Positions 10,001 to 21,416 of a stretch of 64,000 nt of DNA are shown here, one piece after another. The first letter of the stretch is position 1. Each line of letters begins with the position of its first letter. The position numbers and the translations under genes are program-made. The DNA lies in NCBI GenBank assembly GCA_032718865.1, contig JALUTQ010000030.1:558001-622000 (forward strand), in the 5' to 3' direction. The notes under the pieces are model-generated. The model did no database searches, had not been told where the DNA came from, and saw nothing but the letters and a program-made list of their open reading frames with translations. This stretch comes from Tilletia caries (Eukaryota > Basidiomycota > Exobasidiomycetes > Tilletiales > Tilletiaceae).

Positions 10001-11307
10001 CAGTCGGACGCATGACGAGCTTGAGGATCTTCTTTGTCGAAGCTGCGGTCCAGGGACTTATGGTCTGGCAGATGGACGCCGAGACAGCCTTTCTCAACCC
10101 CAAAAATGGATCGCGTCCTCTACATCAGCTTTCCGGAGGGGTGGAAGCAGCAAGATCCCAAGGCGACTGGGCTTCTTGTCCGCAAGGGACTCTACGGCTT
10201 CAAGCAGTCAGCTCGCCTCTGGTGGCTCGATGTCGTTTCCAAACTACGCGACCTCGGGTTTGTTCACAGCGACGCCGATTGGGGCATTTTCGTTCGCGTC
10301 GAACCCAACGGCAACCGCACGATCGTTTTTCGTCTACGTCGACGACTTCCTGATCGCTGCGAAGACTCAGGCCCTCATCGACTCCGTTCGCGAAGGCCTC
10401 AAGGCCTCCTACAGAATGACCGACATTGGTCTCGTCAGCTCGGTACTTGGAATCAAGGTCCAGCAGCTCGACAACGGCTTCGCCCTCAGCCAAGGTCATT
10501 ACATCGACACAGTCCTGGAGCGTTTCAACATGACCAACTGTCGCCCGGAGTCCTCTCCTATGGCGGTCGGAACTAAGCTCGTCCCAGAGGGAGTGCCTTT
10601 GACGGACGCCCAGCTTTTCCAAGCCCTGATCGGTTGCTTGATGTGGATCGCCCTCTCCACCAGGCCTGACATCAGCTTTGTCGTCAGCGCGCTCTCCCGT
10701 TTCAATGGCTGCCCGACTCAGGCTCATTATCAAGCTGCCCTTCGCGTCCTCCGCTACCTCAAGGCAACGCGAGACTTGGCACTGGTCCTCGCTCCCGTCA
10801 AGATCGACGGACAGCCCGAGCTTACTGGCTACTCCGACGCCGACTGGGCCGGAAACGTCGAAGACCGCCGCTCTCAGTCTGGGTACGTCTTCAAGCTGTA
10901 CGGCGCAACCGTCAGCTGGGGTTCCCTTCGCCAGCAATGCGTTTCTCTGTCCTCAGTTGAGTCAGAGTACGTCGCCCTCACCGAGGCCGTCAAGGACGCC
11001 ATCTGGCTTCGTACAGCCGTTCTCGCGTACGACCAGACCGCTCCTCAGGCTGTCGGCATTTTTCCTGAAGGGCGACAACCAGGGTTCCATCGCCCTCGCA
11101 CAGAACCCTGGATGGCATCGACGCACCAAGCACATCGACCTTCGCTACCACTTTGTCCGCTGGCAAGTTGAAGAAGGTGCGATCAAGCTTGAATACGTTG
11201 GTACTTCGGATCAAGTGGCCGACATCTTCACCAAGGCCACTCCGACTCCCGTCCTCGTCAAGCATCGGAGCAGTCTTGGTCTGCTCGACCCCGCCAACGT
11301 CGTCTGA
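7011..11307 (+). pseudogene. gag-pol: Element B gag-pol, broken by several homopolymer frameshifts
   Basis: Starts at the ATG at 7011 (MDDTNSSA) with a UBN2-like Gag. Two CCHC knuckles lie at 7838-7879 (CYGCGARDHERTDC) and 7919-7960 (CWTCHKQGHVKSEC). The protease has DSGA at about 8096. Integrase has D in LTDVGG, D in RTDGGGEY and E in NGVAERKN. RT has YVDD at 10335, and RNase H follows, ending at a TGA at 11305-11307. The frame changes at T7 (7572-7578), T7 (8826-8832), T5 (9095-9099), about 9290, A5 (10102-10106), T5 (10326-10330) and T5 (about 11059). The domains otherwise look intact, so the shifts are recent or artefactual. Confidence 0.9.
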
Positions 11308-11352
11308 CGGTCATCACTCGACTTCAGCAACCACGCTGCGGTTGAGAGGGAG

Positions 11353-11983
11353 TGTTGAAGATTGCATCTTCATAGCAACCTCCACGTGGTTGTGACCTTT
11401 CCACAGTCTTTCCTATATAGATGAGACCCTTAGTCTCATTTGTGACTCCACTTCCAGTCTCATCGATTCCTGCGTTTGTGACACGAAATCGTTGCGCAAC
11501 GATGTGGCACACATTGTTCATTGCGCAATGGCTGTCCTCCCCCCTGTACCCACAAAGCTATATAAGCAGGCACTTTCCACCACCACTGTTTCCCCCGCTC
11601 CTATTGAAATTCACCACACACGTTCCTGCTTCCACTCTCCCTCGTCACCTCCTCACCTTTGACCTCGTCCTCCTCACCTTTGACCTCGTCCTCCTCACCT
11701 TTGACCTCGTCCTCCTCATCTTTTACCTTCTCGCCCTCATCCTTGACTTCCCCGTCAAAGGTTGCATCCTTTCCGTATCTTCAGGCATAGGCTAGAGTTC
11801 TGGCAGCACGTCACTTCGCCCTCATTGCGAGGGGGGGGGTACTACGTAGCTGACCGTCCGACACCGAACCTGAGATACTGGGATTGCTCCTGCGACTCGT
11901 CAAGCGACGTCGGCCTCTCTCCTCCACCTTGTCGGTCCTCCCAAGGTGAGTAGTCGAGCACTGAGCACCTAGTATTTACAACA
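11353..11983 (+). repeat. 3' LTR of element B (631 bp)
   Basis: 24 bp longer than the 5' LTR: a third copy of a 21-bp CT-rich unit (11651-11713), four more G in the G run and one fewer C. It is followed by the AGCAC target duplication. Confidence 0.92.
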
Positions 11984-11988
11984 AGCAC
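11984..11988. repeat. Target-site duplication of the S-B composite, right copy (AGCAC)
   Basis: Matches 5476-5480. Removing one copy and the insertion restores the element A reading frame from INRTPS into the following TTLEG. Confidence 0.88.
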
Positions 11989-14559
11989 CACTCTAGAAGG
12001 TCGAATCCCACAGGCGCTCTGGTCCGGCAAGCCCGTCGACATCACGGCACTTCGGACTTTCGGGTGCCTCTGCTGGACGCTCATTTATCCAGAGCAGCGC
12101 CAAGAAGGGAAGCTCTCGGCGCGGGGCCTTCGCGGGATCTTCTTAGGAGTAGGTGAAGAGCGGCGCGCTTGGTTGATCTTTTGCCCGGCATCTCCAAGCA
12201 ACTCGCTTCAATGGTCACGCTCCGTTGTATTTGATGAGAGTCGGACGTATGATCAGTCATTGGCGCTAGAGGAACCCAAGCCGGTACAGCCCCGAAATGA
12301 CGACCATGTGGAGATGCAGCTCATACCTCCAAAGCAGCGTCAACGCGGTAAACGGCAGGTACCATCGTCGCAGCCCTCAGATGCCGTGCTACCTACTGGA
12401 ACCCCCAGCGATGAGGATTTGCAGCTGCAGGAGTATAAATTGGCGGGCGAGACTCAAACCCTCGAACCTCCCAGTTCTGTGCTCCCACGACCGGAAATCG
12501 AAGAGCACGTCTATGAGCTCGACCCCGGTCGTGTCCCCGATGCGGCAGATGGGATCCTTCCGCTGTGGGAGCCGTTTGGGACGGATCCGAGCGGACCACA
12601 GTCCGAAATCGACCTTGCCACGCGCATTCGTCAATTGGAGCGCGTGTGGGAGGGAGACTCGGCCACGCCGTCTACGATCATGAGTCTCGATGATCTGGGT
12701 GCCCTGCTGGATGAACAGGAACAGGGACCTCCGCGCGCATCCACACCTCCGCCATCAAAGCAGCTTCGCCGGAGCTCGCGCATCCGTGCGGGGGGGCACG
12801 CATGGCGCATGGACTCTCGGAGACATTCGATCGAGACGAGGCGGCAGACGACGAGCGGGTGGCGGTGACCCAGTTGGTTCATGCAAGGTCCGCCATGTCC
12901 GTGCTCGGTATGGCTTTGCATTGGGCTTGCACCGCCGCAGCTCATGGGACTAGTGCAGACGGATCACCTCTTGAGCCTGTCAATCTCAAGCAGGCAAAGT
13001 ACCGACCGTCTGTCGAATGGGCTCAATGGAAACAGGCGATGGACGAGGAGGTTGCGTCACTGACTGAGATGGGCACATGGGTATTGGTTGAGCCTCGATC
13101 GGGACACAACATCGTCGGCTCTCGCTGGGTATACAAGCTCAAGCTGGATCGCGACGGTAATGCGGCGCGGTACAAGGCGCGCCTAGTGGCTCAGGGCTTC
13201 ACGCAGCGGGAAGGGATCGACTTCAAGGAGACCTTCGCTCCGGTCGCCCGGCTTGTCACAGTACGACTTGTGATCTCTGTGGCGCTCGCTCTCGGGCTGC
13301 ACCTTGGATCGATCGATATCAAGACTGCCTACCTGAACGGCAAACTGCACGAGGAGGTGTACATGCAGCAACCGCCAGAGTATGATGATGGAACGGGTCG
13401 CGTTTGCCTACTCCGCCGCGCTATCTATGGTCTACGACAAGCTGGACGCGCCTGGTTCGACACCCTCAAGGGGAAGCTGATCTCTGTGGGGTTCTCACAG
13501 GTGCAAAATGAGCCCTGCCTGTTCGTTCGGTTCGGTACCGGCGGACCAGTAATCCTCGCCGTGTATGTGGACGATATCGTCATCGCTGCACGTGGAGCGG
13601 AGGGAGTCGCTAAGGTCAAGGCAGAATTCGCCTCTTGGTACAAGATCACAGACAACGGGGATCTCTCCTTCATCCTCGGCGTCAAGATTGACTACGATCC
13701 CGTTCGCCGCACGGCTCACCTCAGCCAGGGTGCATACATCGACGGGCTACTTCGCAAGTATGGCATGGAGAAGGAGGATCCAGTGCCAACGCCAATGACG
13801 GAAGCATCACGGCATCTAGGGCCTAATCTGGCAGGCCAGGCGAGTCGGTCCGCCGTGCACGACTTTGCAGCCATGATTGGAAGCTTTCTGTGGGGCTCAC
13901 AAGGAACAAGAGGAGACATCGCCTTCGCTGTCGGTCATCTTGCTCGGTTCATGAGCAACCCGGGTCCGGCGCACTTCCTCGCGGCAAAGAGGATACTTCG
14001 CTACCTGAGCGGCACTCGTGATTATGGTCTCAGCTACTCAGGCAACAGCCAAGTCCCGATCGCAGGGTGGTCCGATTCCGATCACGGAACTGACCCTTCC
14101 ACGCGACGGAGTGTGTCTGGCTACTTCTTCCAGGTGTACGGCAACACCGTCTCGTGGCGCTCGCGACTCCAGGCCACAGTGGCGGTGTCTTCGACCGAAG
14201 CGGAGTACGTGGCATTGTCGGAAGCTGCCCGGGAGGCCAAGTGGCTCCGGTCAGTGCTGGGAGAGCTCAGCATCAAGCTCAGCCGCGCCACGGACATCCT
14301 TACCGATTCAAAGGGAGCGGAAGCGATTGCGCGCGATCCGGCGGATCATTCCAAGACCAAGCACATCGAGACGCATCACCATCTCGTGCGGCAGATGCAG
14401 GAGCGCAAGGAGGTCTGCATTGGACGGGTCCACACGGACTCCAACCCTGCAGACATGCTGACGAAGGCAGTTGCACGGGAAAAGCTTGGAAGCTTGAGCG
14501 GGATCATCAAGCTGGGAAAAGTAGGATCTATTCGGGAGGGAGTGCGATTCAAGAGTTGA
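11989..14559 (+). pseudogene. pol: Element A pol, second part: integrase C-terminus, RT and RNase H
   Basis: Continues the integrase frame after the insertion (TTLEGRIPQALWSG...FLGVGEE) through an acidic, Pro-rich linker. At the G7 run 12790-12796 the frame changes and the RT begins, open to the TGA at 14557-14559. RT motifs include YKARLVAQGFTQ, DIKTAYLNG and YVDD (13564). The RNase H region has GWSDSDHGTD, SSTEAEYVALSEA and TDSKGA, then KTKHIETHHH near the end. The single G7 shift is the only break apart from the insertion, so a sequencing error is plausible. Confidence 0.9.
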
Positions 14560-14567
14560 ACGCGTCA

Positions 14568-14575
14568 GGAGGGAG
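14568..14575 (+). promoter_or_regulatory. Polypurine tract of element A
   Basis: GGAGGGAG directly before the 3' LTR, the expected plus-strand priming site. Confidence 0.6.
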
Positions 14576-14810
14576 TGTCAGAATCGTGCCGCGTTCCACA
14601 TGGAAGTCCTGTCACTGATCGAGAGTGATCATCAGCAGAACCTTCCCTTTACCCTCCTTTGGCTCGTGTGCCTGTAGACGTAGAACAATCATCGTCAATC
14701 CCACACTCACTGTTATCCCTCAAGTACAACGTACCCAGGGCTGATTGAGTAGGTGTTGCACGCATTTCTGCTAGCAAGAAAAGCATAAGTCTTCAGACCG
14801 AAATCTGACA
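14576..14810 (+). repeat. 3' LTR of element A
   Basis: 235 bp; one mismatch to the 5' LTR. Followed by the target duplication AACCA at 14811-14815. Confidence 0.93.
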
Positions 14811-14815
14811 AACCA

Positions 14816-15849
14816 GGGCTGAGCAAGTCGCGACCAGACCTCGGCAGCATGAATACAGAATATACTGCACGAACGGACCAACGCATGAACTCCGCGTTTA
14901 TGCGCACTATATCACATCACGCGGCACGACTGTCTTTTTCTTCCAGAGTTGTAACGTCCGACTTCTCTGGGGATCGCCTCTTGAGAACCATCATCCGCAG
15001 CAGCGTGCAAACTGTTCGACCTGATAGATGCGTCCCTTCTCTCCCGACTTCGTTTCGCGATCACCTTCCAGAGCGTGACCATCGTCCTCGTTGTCGTTTT
15101 GTCGTCGTCGCCGCCGCCTTGCTCCTCACCCACGAGATCGAACGTCGAACCAAGGTTCCCTCGCTGGCACTTTGGCTCCCTCGTTCACAGCACACGAAGC
15201 ACACAAAAGGGTTCCGGTATCCGACTGCCCCATTGCGCCTGCTTCCCTCGACCTTGTCTCTCCCTTCGTGCAACCAGCCGCCTTCCGTCTTTGGTTCGGT
15301 CTGCATAGATCTCGCCGCACAGGGACGACGGCAATCCTGAGCTCATTCGGACACCTTCCTCGCGCTGCTTACAGTGAGTACACAGTGTCGCACCATGCAT
15401 TATCACGCGCAACGCATTGCCTGCTCGGCAGCAGAATTCTGGCTAATGAGCGTCCATTCATTTACTGTATCCTTGTTGCAACAGCGAACCGTGCCCCACC
15501 TTCCCTGTTTCAGTGCGCGTGAGCCGCCCTAGTAACACACTGGCCTCCTTTCCCTATCCCAATCTCGCAGGACACTCCACATTGCACACTCGCCACACGA
15601 CGACCACTATAAGGCCTCACCCTCGTTCTCCTGCCCCTTTCCGTCCGGACTTGCCTTCTTGCCCTTTCGCCTTCATACTTCTACTTTACACTTCTTTGCT
15701 GCACATCTGCTCCCTTTCCCCTCAAGGTCCTCACCAAGCCCAGCGCATCTTACAGAGGTCGCCAGGGTCATTCGTATGCACTAATAACACCAGCACCCGC
15801 TCGGACAACTCGCAAACACTCCCATCGTCAACCACCTCTCTTGCCCGGC
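14816..15849. other. Upstream region of the peroxiredoxin gene
   Basis: About 1 kb of CT-rich sequence without a supported gene. CT-rich tracts just before 15850 are typical of fungal promoters and 5' UTRs. Confidence 0.4.
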
Positions 15850-18800
15850 ATGGCGCTTTCTCGTGTACCACCATTACCAGTGATGGGCGAAAAAAACATC
15901 ATCACCAAGGCCGGCGCTGCCATCGTGTTTCCTGCCAAGGAGCGCCCCAAGCACCCTCTCCTGAACAAGTACGCGCCCGAGATTCAGCTCAAGGACCATC
16001 TCGGGAATCTAGTCAGTCTACACTCGACCATGACTCTCAGCAGAGGCAGACCACTCGTCCTCTTCTTCTATCCCTTGGCTGGATCACCTGTGCGTATTTC
16101 CTTGCTCTAGATCTTGGTATGTTCAGTCGCTGATCATCGCATTCCTCTACTCAAACACAGCACTGTACAACGGTATGTTAAGAAGCTGATGGTCCATTTC
16201 GCATTCTGATGGCACACTGATCTTGAATTTATTTCTTTGACAACAGCAATTCTGCTCATTGAGAGATGCGCTCGAATATTCACCCATCTTCAGCGAGCTC
16301 GGCGCCATCGTTATTGGCATCTCTCAAGATGCACCGTCCCGCCTCAAAAAGTTTTCGGACTCCCTTCATCTTAGCTTTCGACTCCTTTGTGATGTCGATC
16401 GCAGAGCCATGGATACGTACCACGTCGGACACGCTTTGCTCGGCTTGGTCAATAGCCGCTGCACTTTCATCATCGATCCCTCTGGGATCGTGAGAGCAGT
16501 ATTAGAGGGCGTCTGGGATGGCGTTGGTCATCGGCGCTTCGCTGAACGCTGGCTGATCCGGATCGGAAGCGAGCTGGCAGGGATGAGGAGGCACCGATTC
16601 GACTTTCACAGTGTGGCAGGAGATCTCGCAACAGCAGCCGGAGGAAGCGGACGGACGTACAGATTCACTTACGAGCGGCCAGAGACGATGGAGTCGGGCT
16701 CCCCCGCGAACGCCAACAGCAGTATCGACTTCTCTTACCGGCATGGCGCACTTAACTATTCTCACGACGGCGTGGATACTTTGTCATCATCGCGTATTCG
16801 ACCAGGTGGCATCGGATTCGTGAGGCGTCCTTCGCCCCTTGCAGCTGCCGATGAACAGATATCAGCGTCTGCTAGCATCAGCAAGCAAGAACAGCAGCTT
16901 TCGGATTTGTCACAGCTCCCCTCTCGTTCACCGCACCCCTGGCGGCCCACAAAGGGCCGAGCACGCTCTGCAACCCTTTCTGGGCACAACTCTCCGCAAG
17001 GAATGGGGTACATCCCTTCACCGGCGTCCCTCGAAAGTGGCATGGAACCGTCAACATTCGGATATGATCGATCTCAGGACACTCAGAACACTCAGGACAA
17101 CCCGTCGACAGCGTCGCTCTCCGGATTCGAATCGATCAGCTCGTCCTCGGCGAGAGCAGTGGGTGGCAACAAGTCCAAGGGAAAACTCAAGAAATTCAGT
17201 ATACCACTGTTCAGGTCGGGGAGGGCTTCGGTCCAGGATAATGTATCTGATACGGAGGGGACAGGCGCCATGCCTGCTGCGCAAACGGAGCAGGACGAGC
17301 ACGTCTCCGCGAGAGGGAAAGGAAAATCACGCACGTTGGACCGCTTCGTGCCTGACCTCGCGGCGATCTCGCGTTCCTCCGCTCGCACGGATCCGACCAG
17401 GTCCTCGACATCCTTCGCGGCCAATGTTACACCTTCGACGGCCCATCTCGTCGCTAACGCGGGCCGAGGTGTGTCCCCAGTGACGGCAAAGAAGGGAAAC
17501 CGATCTTCGAAGTCAGACATGGCCGCCGGTGCGTCCGCGTCTCGTGGACAGGCCCAAGGGCCGACAGTGTCCTCACCGGCGCCTGGGACGGGACCGGTCT
17601 CCGGACAAGGCTTCTCTCCCGGCACGCCACAATCGCCTTCGTCAGGACGGACGACAGGCGGATCGGCTTCGCCTGCCATCTCGAACGGCAGGAACGAGTA
17701 CGGTTCGGGCGCGTCGGTCTCGACGGCTCCTAGCACGTTTGGAGGCACTCCTGTTCCTGAGCAGAACGCCAAAATTGTGACTGCAGATACGAGCCTGCGA
17801 CACAAGAACTCTTATGCGACGGTCTCGTACGGAGATCACAGCGCTGCCAACTCTGTTCCGCGTGCTGTCCCCGATGGGACTGGTTGGACATTGGACGAGA
17901 CTGGAAAGCCGGCCTTGCCACCCAAACCAAGGTCACACTCCAAGCACAGAAAGAGTGCGGGGCGGCAGTTACCAAATCGATCCAGCCAGACTGTGTTGTT
18001 CCCTGAGCTCAGTGGGTCTGTGGCGGCCTTGGCTCCTTTCCCTGCGAGCAAATCGTTCATCGGAAACATGGAGGCATGGGAATCGGAGGCTCTCTCGGCA
18101 TTGGATACCTACGAAGACGACGACTCTATCCTTATGAGTACCGTCGGTGGGCCGGTACCGATGAGCGGCGATTCTGTGCTTTCCGGCTCGCTACTGGGCA
18201 GAAGTTTCGACTCGGAGTCCTTCCCTACTCCGCTGACTCCAGCTCCCCGGAGTCGGAAGAGCAGTTGGTCAAGAAAGGGCAGTGTAGGAGCAGGCTGGCC
18301 GAACTCTGGTGATGAGCGATCGATCTCTCTCAAAGCCGGGGTTGGCGGTAGCTACGGAGGAAGCAATTCTGACTTAGTGAGCGTGACGGGCAGGAGCCGA
18401 TCTGCAACAGGTGCATATTCCCACGACGACGTGGTGCTACGCTCTCGATCGGCCGCGGCTCATACTAGCGACAGCGGGTCTCGCGCGGAACGGAAGCGAA
18501 GACAAACTTTTTCGACTGCGAGGGTCCCAGCAGGCCGATCTAGTGCTCCCTTTGCTGACGAGGAGGAGTACGTCCAACAGACAGATGCGGGCGAGGTAAA
18601 GCTTGTTTCGCGACCCAATTTCGAGGTCACAAGGCGTGATGTTCCGGCGTCGCCGAGCACCCGCACCCGCACCTCCAAAATGAGCGCACGTTCCTCGCTC
18701 CCTCAGCTCCCCCGGCTCCATCGCGGCATGAGCGGGGAATTGGCCGAGATCCTGCAGGACGCAACCGTCCAGTCTCCGCTGAAGGCAGGGCTCCCTTCCC

Positions 18801-19993
18801 TGAGCAGGACCGAGTCGAGCCCGTCTTTGGTATTGGCGAAAGAAGGCGGTAGGAATACGGATGTGATACCCACAGCGCGCAGTCCGACGAAAAACCAGGA
18901 GGTCAGGCCGACCGCGCTCGCGAGCACACCGAGGCGCCGCACGGCATCAGCAACAACGGCGCAGCAAGAGGCATTGTCCATGGGCCGCCCCTCTGCGCGT
19001 GGCGGAGTCGGTCGTCCGGTCTTGCCGCTCAGTCCGAAAGATATGCGTCCGAACCCGCCAAGTCCTCGACGCTCAAGTTCTCATCATCCCCAGGGGAGCG
19101 GGAAAAGATCGTCTCTGCCTGCCTCTGAGAGAATCGGGACCGCCAGCGCTGTGCCTGGAAGTCATGTAGCACCTGACCGTTCTGGAGGGTTGGCCCTGCC
19201 TCGTTCACAATCCGCTCGACCTTCTGCTACGGCGGCGGCCCGAGCTTCGACTTCAGCCGCGACTGGCACCTATGCTTTGAGCAATCGTGCCGAAGGTTCC
19301 TCGTTCGCGACACCTTTGCTCGCCCACATGACATCGGAAGACAGTATATACGAGGAGCCCAACGACGGTCAGGACGACGTCGGTGATGCTTCCTTCTTGA
19401 AGATATACATGATGCGCTCGGCGTCGTCACCCTCAATCGGTGTTGAGCGGGGCACGGGCAAACAGAGTCCTTTATCATCGAAACGATCCCAGCTTCTGGC
19501 GCCGGGCACGAAGACGCCTGCGGGCAGCCCGAACCTGTCGACGAGGCATATTCCGGGACGACCACCGGTTCCTGCTCGTGATCTTCCGCCCTTGCCCACG
19601 CCTCCGCCTCACACCAATCCGACACTGGCTACCGTGCCAAGTCCGCAATCATCATCATCGAAGACGACGAAGATGAAGACGAAGACGGCTGCGTCGATTC
19701 CTGCCGTGAACGTGGAGGGGGCAACGGTGGACGGACCTTCTCGGCCGAGCATAGGCCTGCCGGACGCGCTGAATGCTTCACTATCCTTCCCTAATGATAC
19801 CGACACTCGGAAGAAGCTCCCGCCACTGCCTGTTCCACGGGCAACCGCATCAAAGGCGAAGGCGGTGCCTACCATGCGGCTCTCTGCGCCAATCCGTCCT
19901 GCGATGGGCTTGTTGCAGGCGGTTGAGGTGGACGAGGGGCAGTGGGATGAGTCGGGCGACGTCGAGCCTACGCGTATGATGGATTCGGCGTGA
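15850..19993 (+). CDS. PrxQ/Dot5-type peroxiredoxin with a very long disordered tail
   Basis: Thiol peroxidase of the AhpC/TSA family: it reduces hydroperoxides using a reactive Cys. Exons read 15850-16089, 16161-16172 and 16247-19993; total about 1,332 aa. Exon 2 is only 12 nt and encodes HCTT, giving SPHCTTQFCSLRD across the junctions. This is the peroxidatic Cys82 plus a second Cys87 five residues on, the spacing of the BCP/PrxQ/Dot5 subfamily. The fold continues through VIGISQDAP and TFIIDPSGIVR to about residue 195. The remaining 1,100 residues are Ser/Pro/Arg-rich and repetitive in composition, with many basic-Ser motifs suggestive of phosphorylation. Normal PrxQ proteins are about 150-220 aa, so the tail is unusual; the single 3.7-kb exon is open throughout. 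Yeast Dot5 is nuclear, but location here is unknown. Confidence 0.85.
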
Positions 19994-20455
19994 AGGGCCA
20001 CAGCAAATCGAGGAGGGCAAAGACATTCCTTACCTTGCAATTGGCAAGCACGCTGCCCCTCGCTTCCGCCGCCTCTGATCGTCTGATCGCCCCGGCCAAT
20101 TCAACCATTCGACGAACTTGGACAATTCTGCTTTCCTCTGTCCCTTTTCTACAACGCGGCATGATCGAACCAACTTCCAGCTCATACTCCCCCACACAAG
20201 CTTTCGTATTCATTCGTTCCACCACATCACGTTCCTTCTACACACACACTCCCTCATCCGCCCCTTCCTTGGATCCCCCCTCCATCCGCAGTATTCGATT
20301 TCGAAGCTTGGTTTGCATCAACACATTTTTCTCCTTTTCTGCTCTGAATGCTTATCATTCTATACCCCTCATGCTTCATGGTGGTCGGATCATTGATTGA
20401 TCCTTTCGTTCTCTATTACTTCGTTGCGGTATGTAGGTAGTAGTTGCGCGATGTT
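19994..20455. other. Convergent intergenic region
   Basis: 462 bp between the stop codons of the peroxiredoxin (+) and the MTP18-like gene (-). No gene seen; presumably both 3' UTRs and terminators. Confidence 0.5.
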
Positions 20456-21416
20456 CTATACATTCTTCTTGCTCTCCTTCAGTTCCTCCGTCTTCGCCTC
20501 CCCCTCCGCGGCTTGCTTTGCCCTTCTAGCCTCGGTGGCCGAAGCCGCGGGCAAGACAACGTCCTCGATCTTGTCGAAGACGAAATCGACGGCCTGTTCG
20601 ACGGGGTGGTCGAAGATGAAGGGCAAGGCGGGTACGCATGCGAGACCAGATACAGTGGGGCCGAGGGAGGCGAGTCTTCTGGAGGCAGAACGGGCGAAGA
20701 GGGGTGCTGAGTAGCGGACGATCTGAATTTGGATATGGAAGACATGTGAGTGTGTTTTCCAGAGGATAGGGAAAGGGGTAGCCAGAAGCGGTCCATACTC
20801 ACGCTGTGAATGGTGAATGCGGCTGTAAGGATGGGGCCACTTATCAGCTTGATTGCAGAGTCATGCGTATGATATCAAGAGCTCAGCACTCACGCAGGGC
20901 CATACTGGCCAATGTCTGGAAGACAGCACGCCGGGCCATGACGAAAGCGACCTCGGCGGGGATACTGCCCGCGTTAGTCGCGTTGCTGAGCGCGTTCGAA
21001 GTCTCAGAAGAGAGGGTGGAAGCTGCCTCCTTCGCCTCCTTTGCCGTTTGTACGTTTGCAAGCCGACGTCGCAGCTCGTCCTTGTCTGGAAGGGCAGAAC
21101 TGGACGCTGATTTCCCCGTTGCAACAGTCGTCCCAGCGGTCGACGTCTGCCAGGTTCTGTACCCCGCATAGCCGACATCGCCACTCAGGTAAAGCCACGA
21201 GACCGCATATGCCGCTCTGACAACGGCCGGGGTGACGATGGGCCGAATGGCTTCGCCGATGTCGGAGGTGTATGCTACGTACCGGCTGGAGGCGAGGAGG
21301 AAGGTTCGGATGCGGGCTGCGTAGGCAAGTGCTCGCGCTGGGCCTTCTTCGAGCTGAGTCTGCACCGCATCTCTGTCGCCTTCGGACGGGTGGCGGGCCG
21401 ACGGACTGGACGACAT
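20456..21416 (-). CDS. MTFP1/MTP18-like mitochondrial fission process protein
   Basis: Three exons on the minus strand: 21416-20894, 20822-20803 (20 nt) and 20722-20456, giving 269 aa. Introns have GTGAGT donors and CAG acceptors (71 and 80 nt). The protein has the MTP18 layout: an N-terminal RYVAYTSDIGEAIRPIVTPAVV block, a first hydrophobic segment (AAYAVSWLYLSGDVGYAG), a linker, FQTLASMALPAFTIHSIVRYS, and a final hydrophobic segment with PFIFDHPVEQAVDFVFD. Animal MTFP1 is an inner-membrane protein that affects mitochondrial division. The tail is charged. The start is ATG 21416; the longer upstream frame is leader sequence. A truncated copy of exon 1 lies inverted at 56161-56607. Confidence 0.85.

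Larger units (their letters stand above)
5845..11983 (+). mobile_element. Ty1/copia LTR retrotransposon B
   Basis: Bounded by LTRs at 5845-6451 (607 bp) and 11353-11983 (631 bp) that begin TGTTGA and end ACAACA. The only LTR differences I see are one extra 21-bp repeat unit in the 3' copy, a C6/C5 run and a G5/G9 run; I see no substitutions. The primer site GATTAAGAGTC follows the 5' LTR, and the polypurine tract GAGAGGGAG precedes the 3' LTR. The interior encodes a Gag with two zinc knuckles, protease, integrase, RT and RNase H in copia order, but the frame is broken at several homopolymer runs. It is the right half of the S-B composite. Confidence 0.93.
2023..14810 (+). mobile_element. Ty1/copia LTR retrotransposon A, interrupted by the S-B insertion
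   Basis: The element is bounded by two 235-bp direct LTRs (2023-2257 and 14576-14810) that begin TGTCAG and end CTGACA, flanked by the 5-bp duplication AACCA. The domain order is gag with a zinc knuckle, aspartic protease, integrase, reverse transcriptase and RNase H, which is copia order. The LTRs differ at one base (ATATCTG versus ATTTCTG near the 3' end), so insertion was recent. Bases 5481-11983 are a later insertion inside the integrase region. Without it, A would be about 6.3 kb. One more lesion, a frame change at a G7 run (12790-12796), lies between integrase and RT. Confidence 0.95.
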
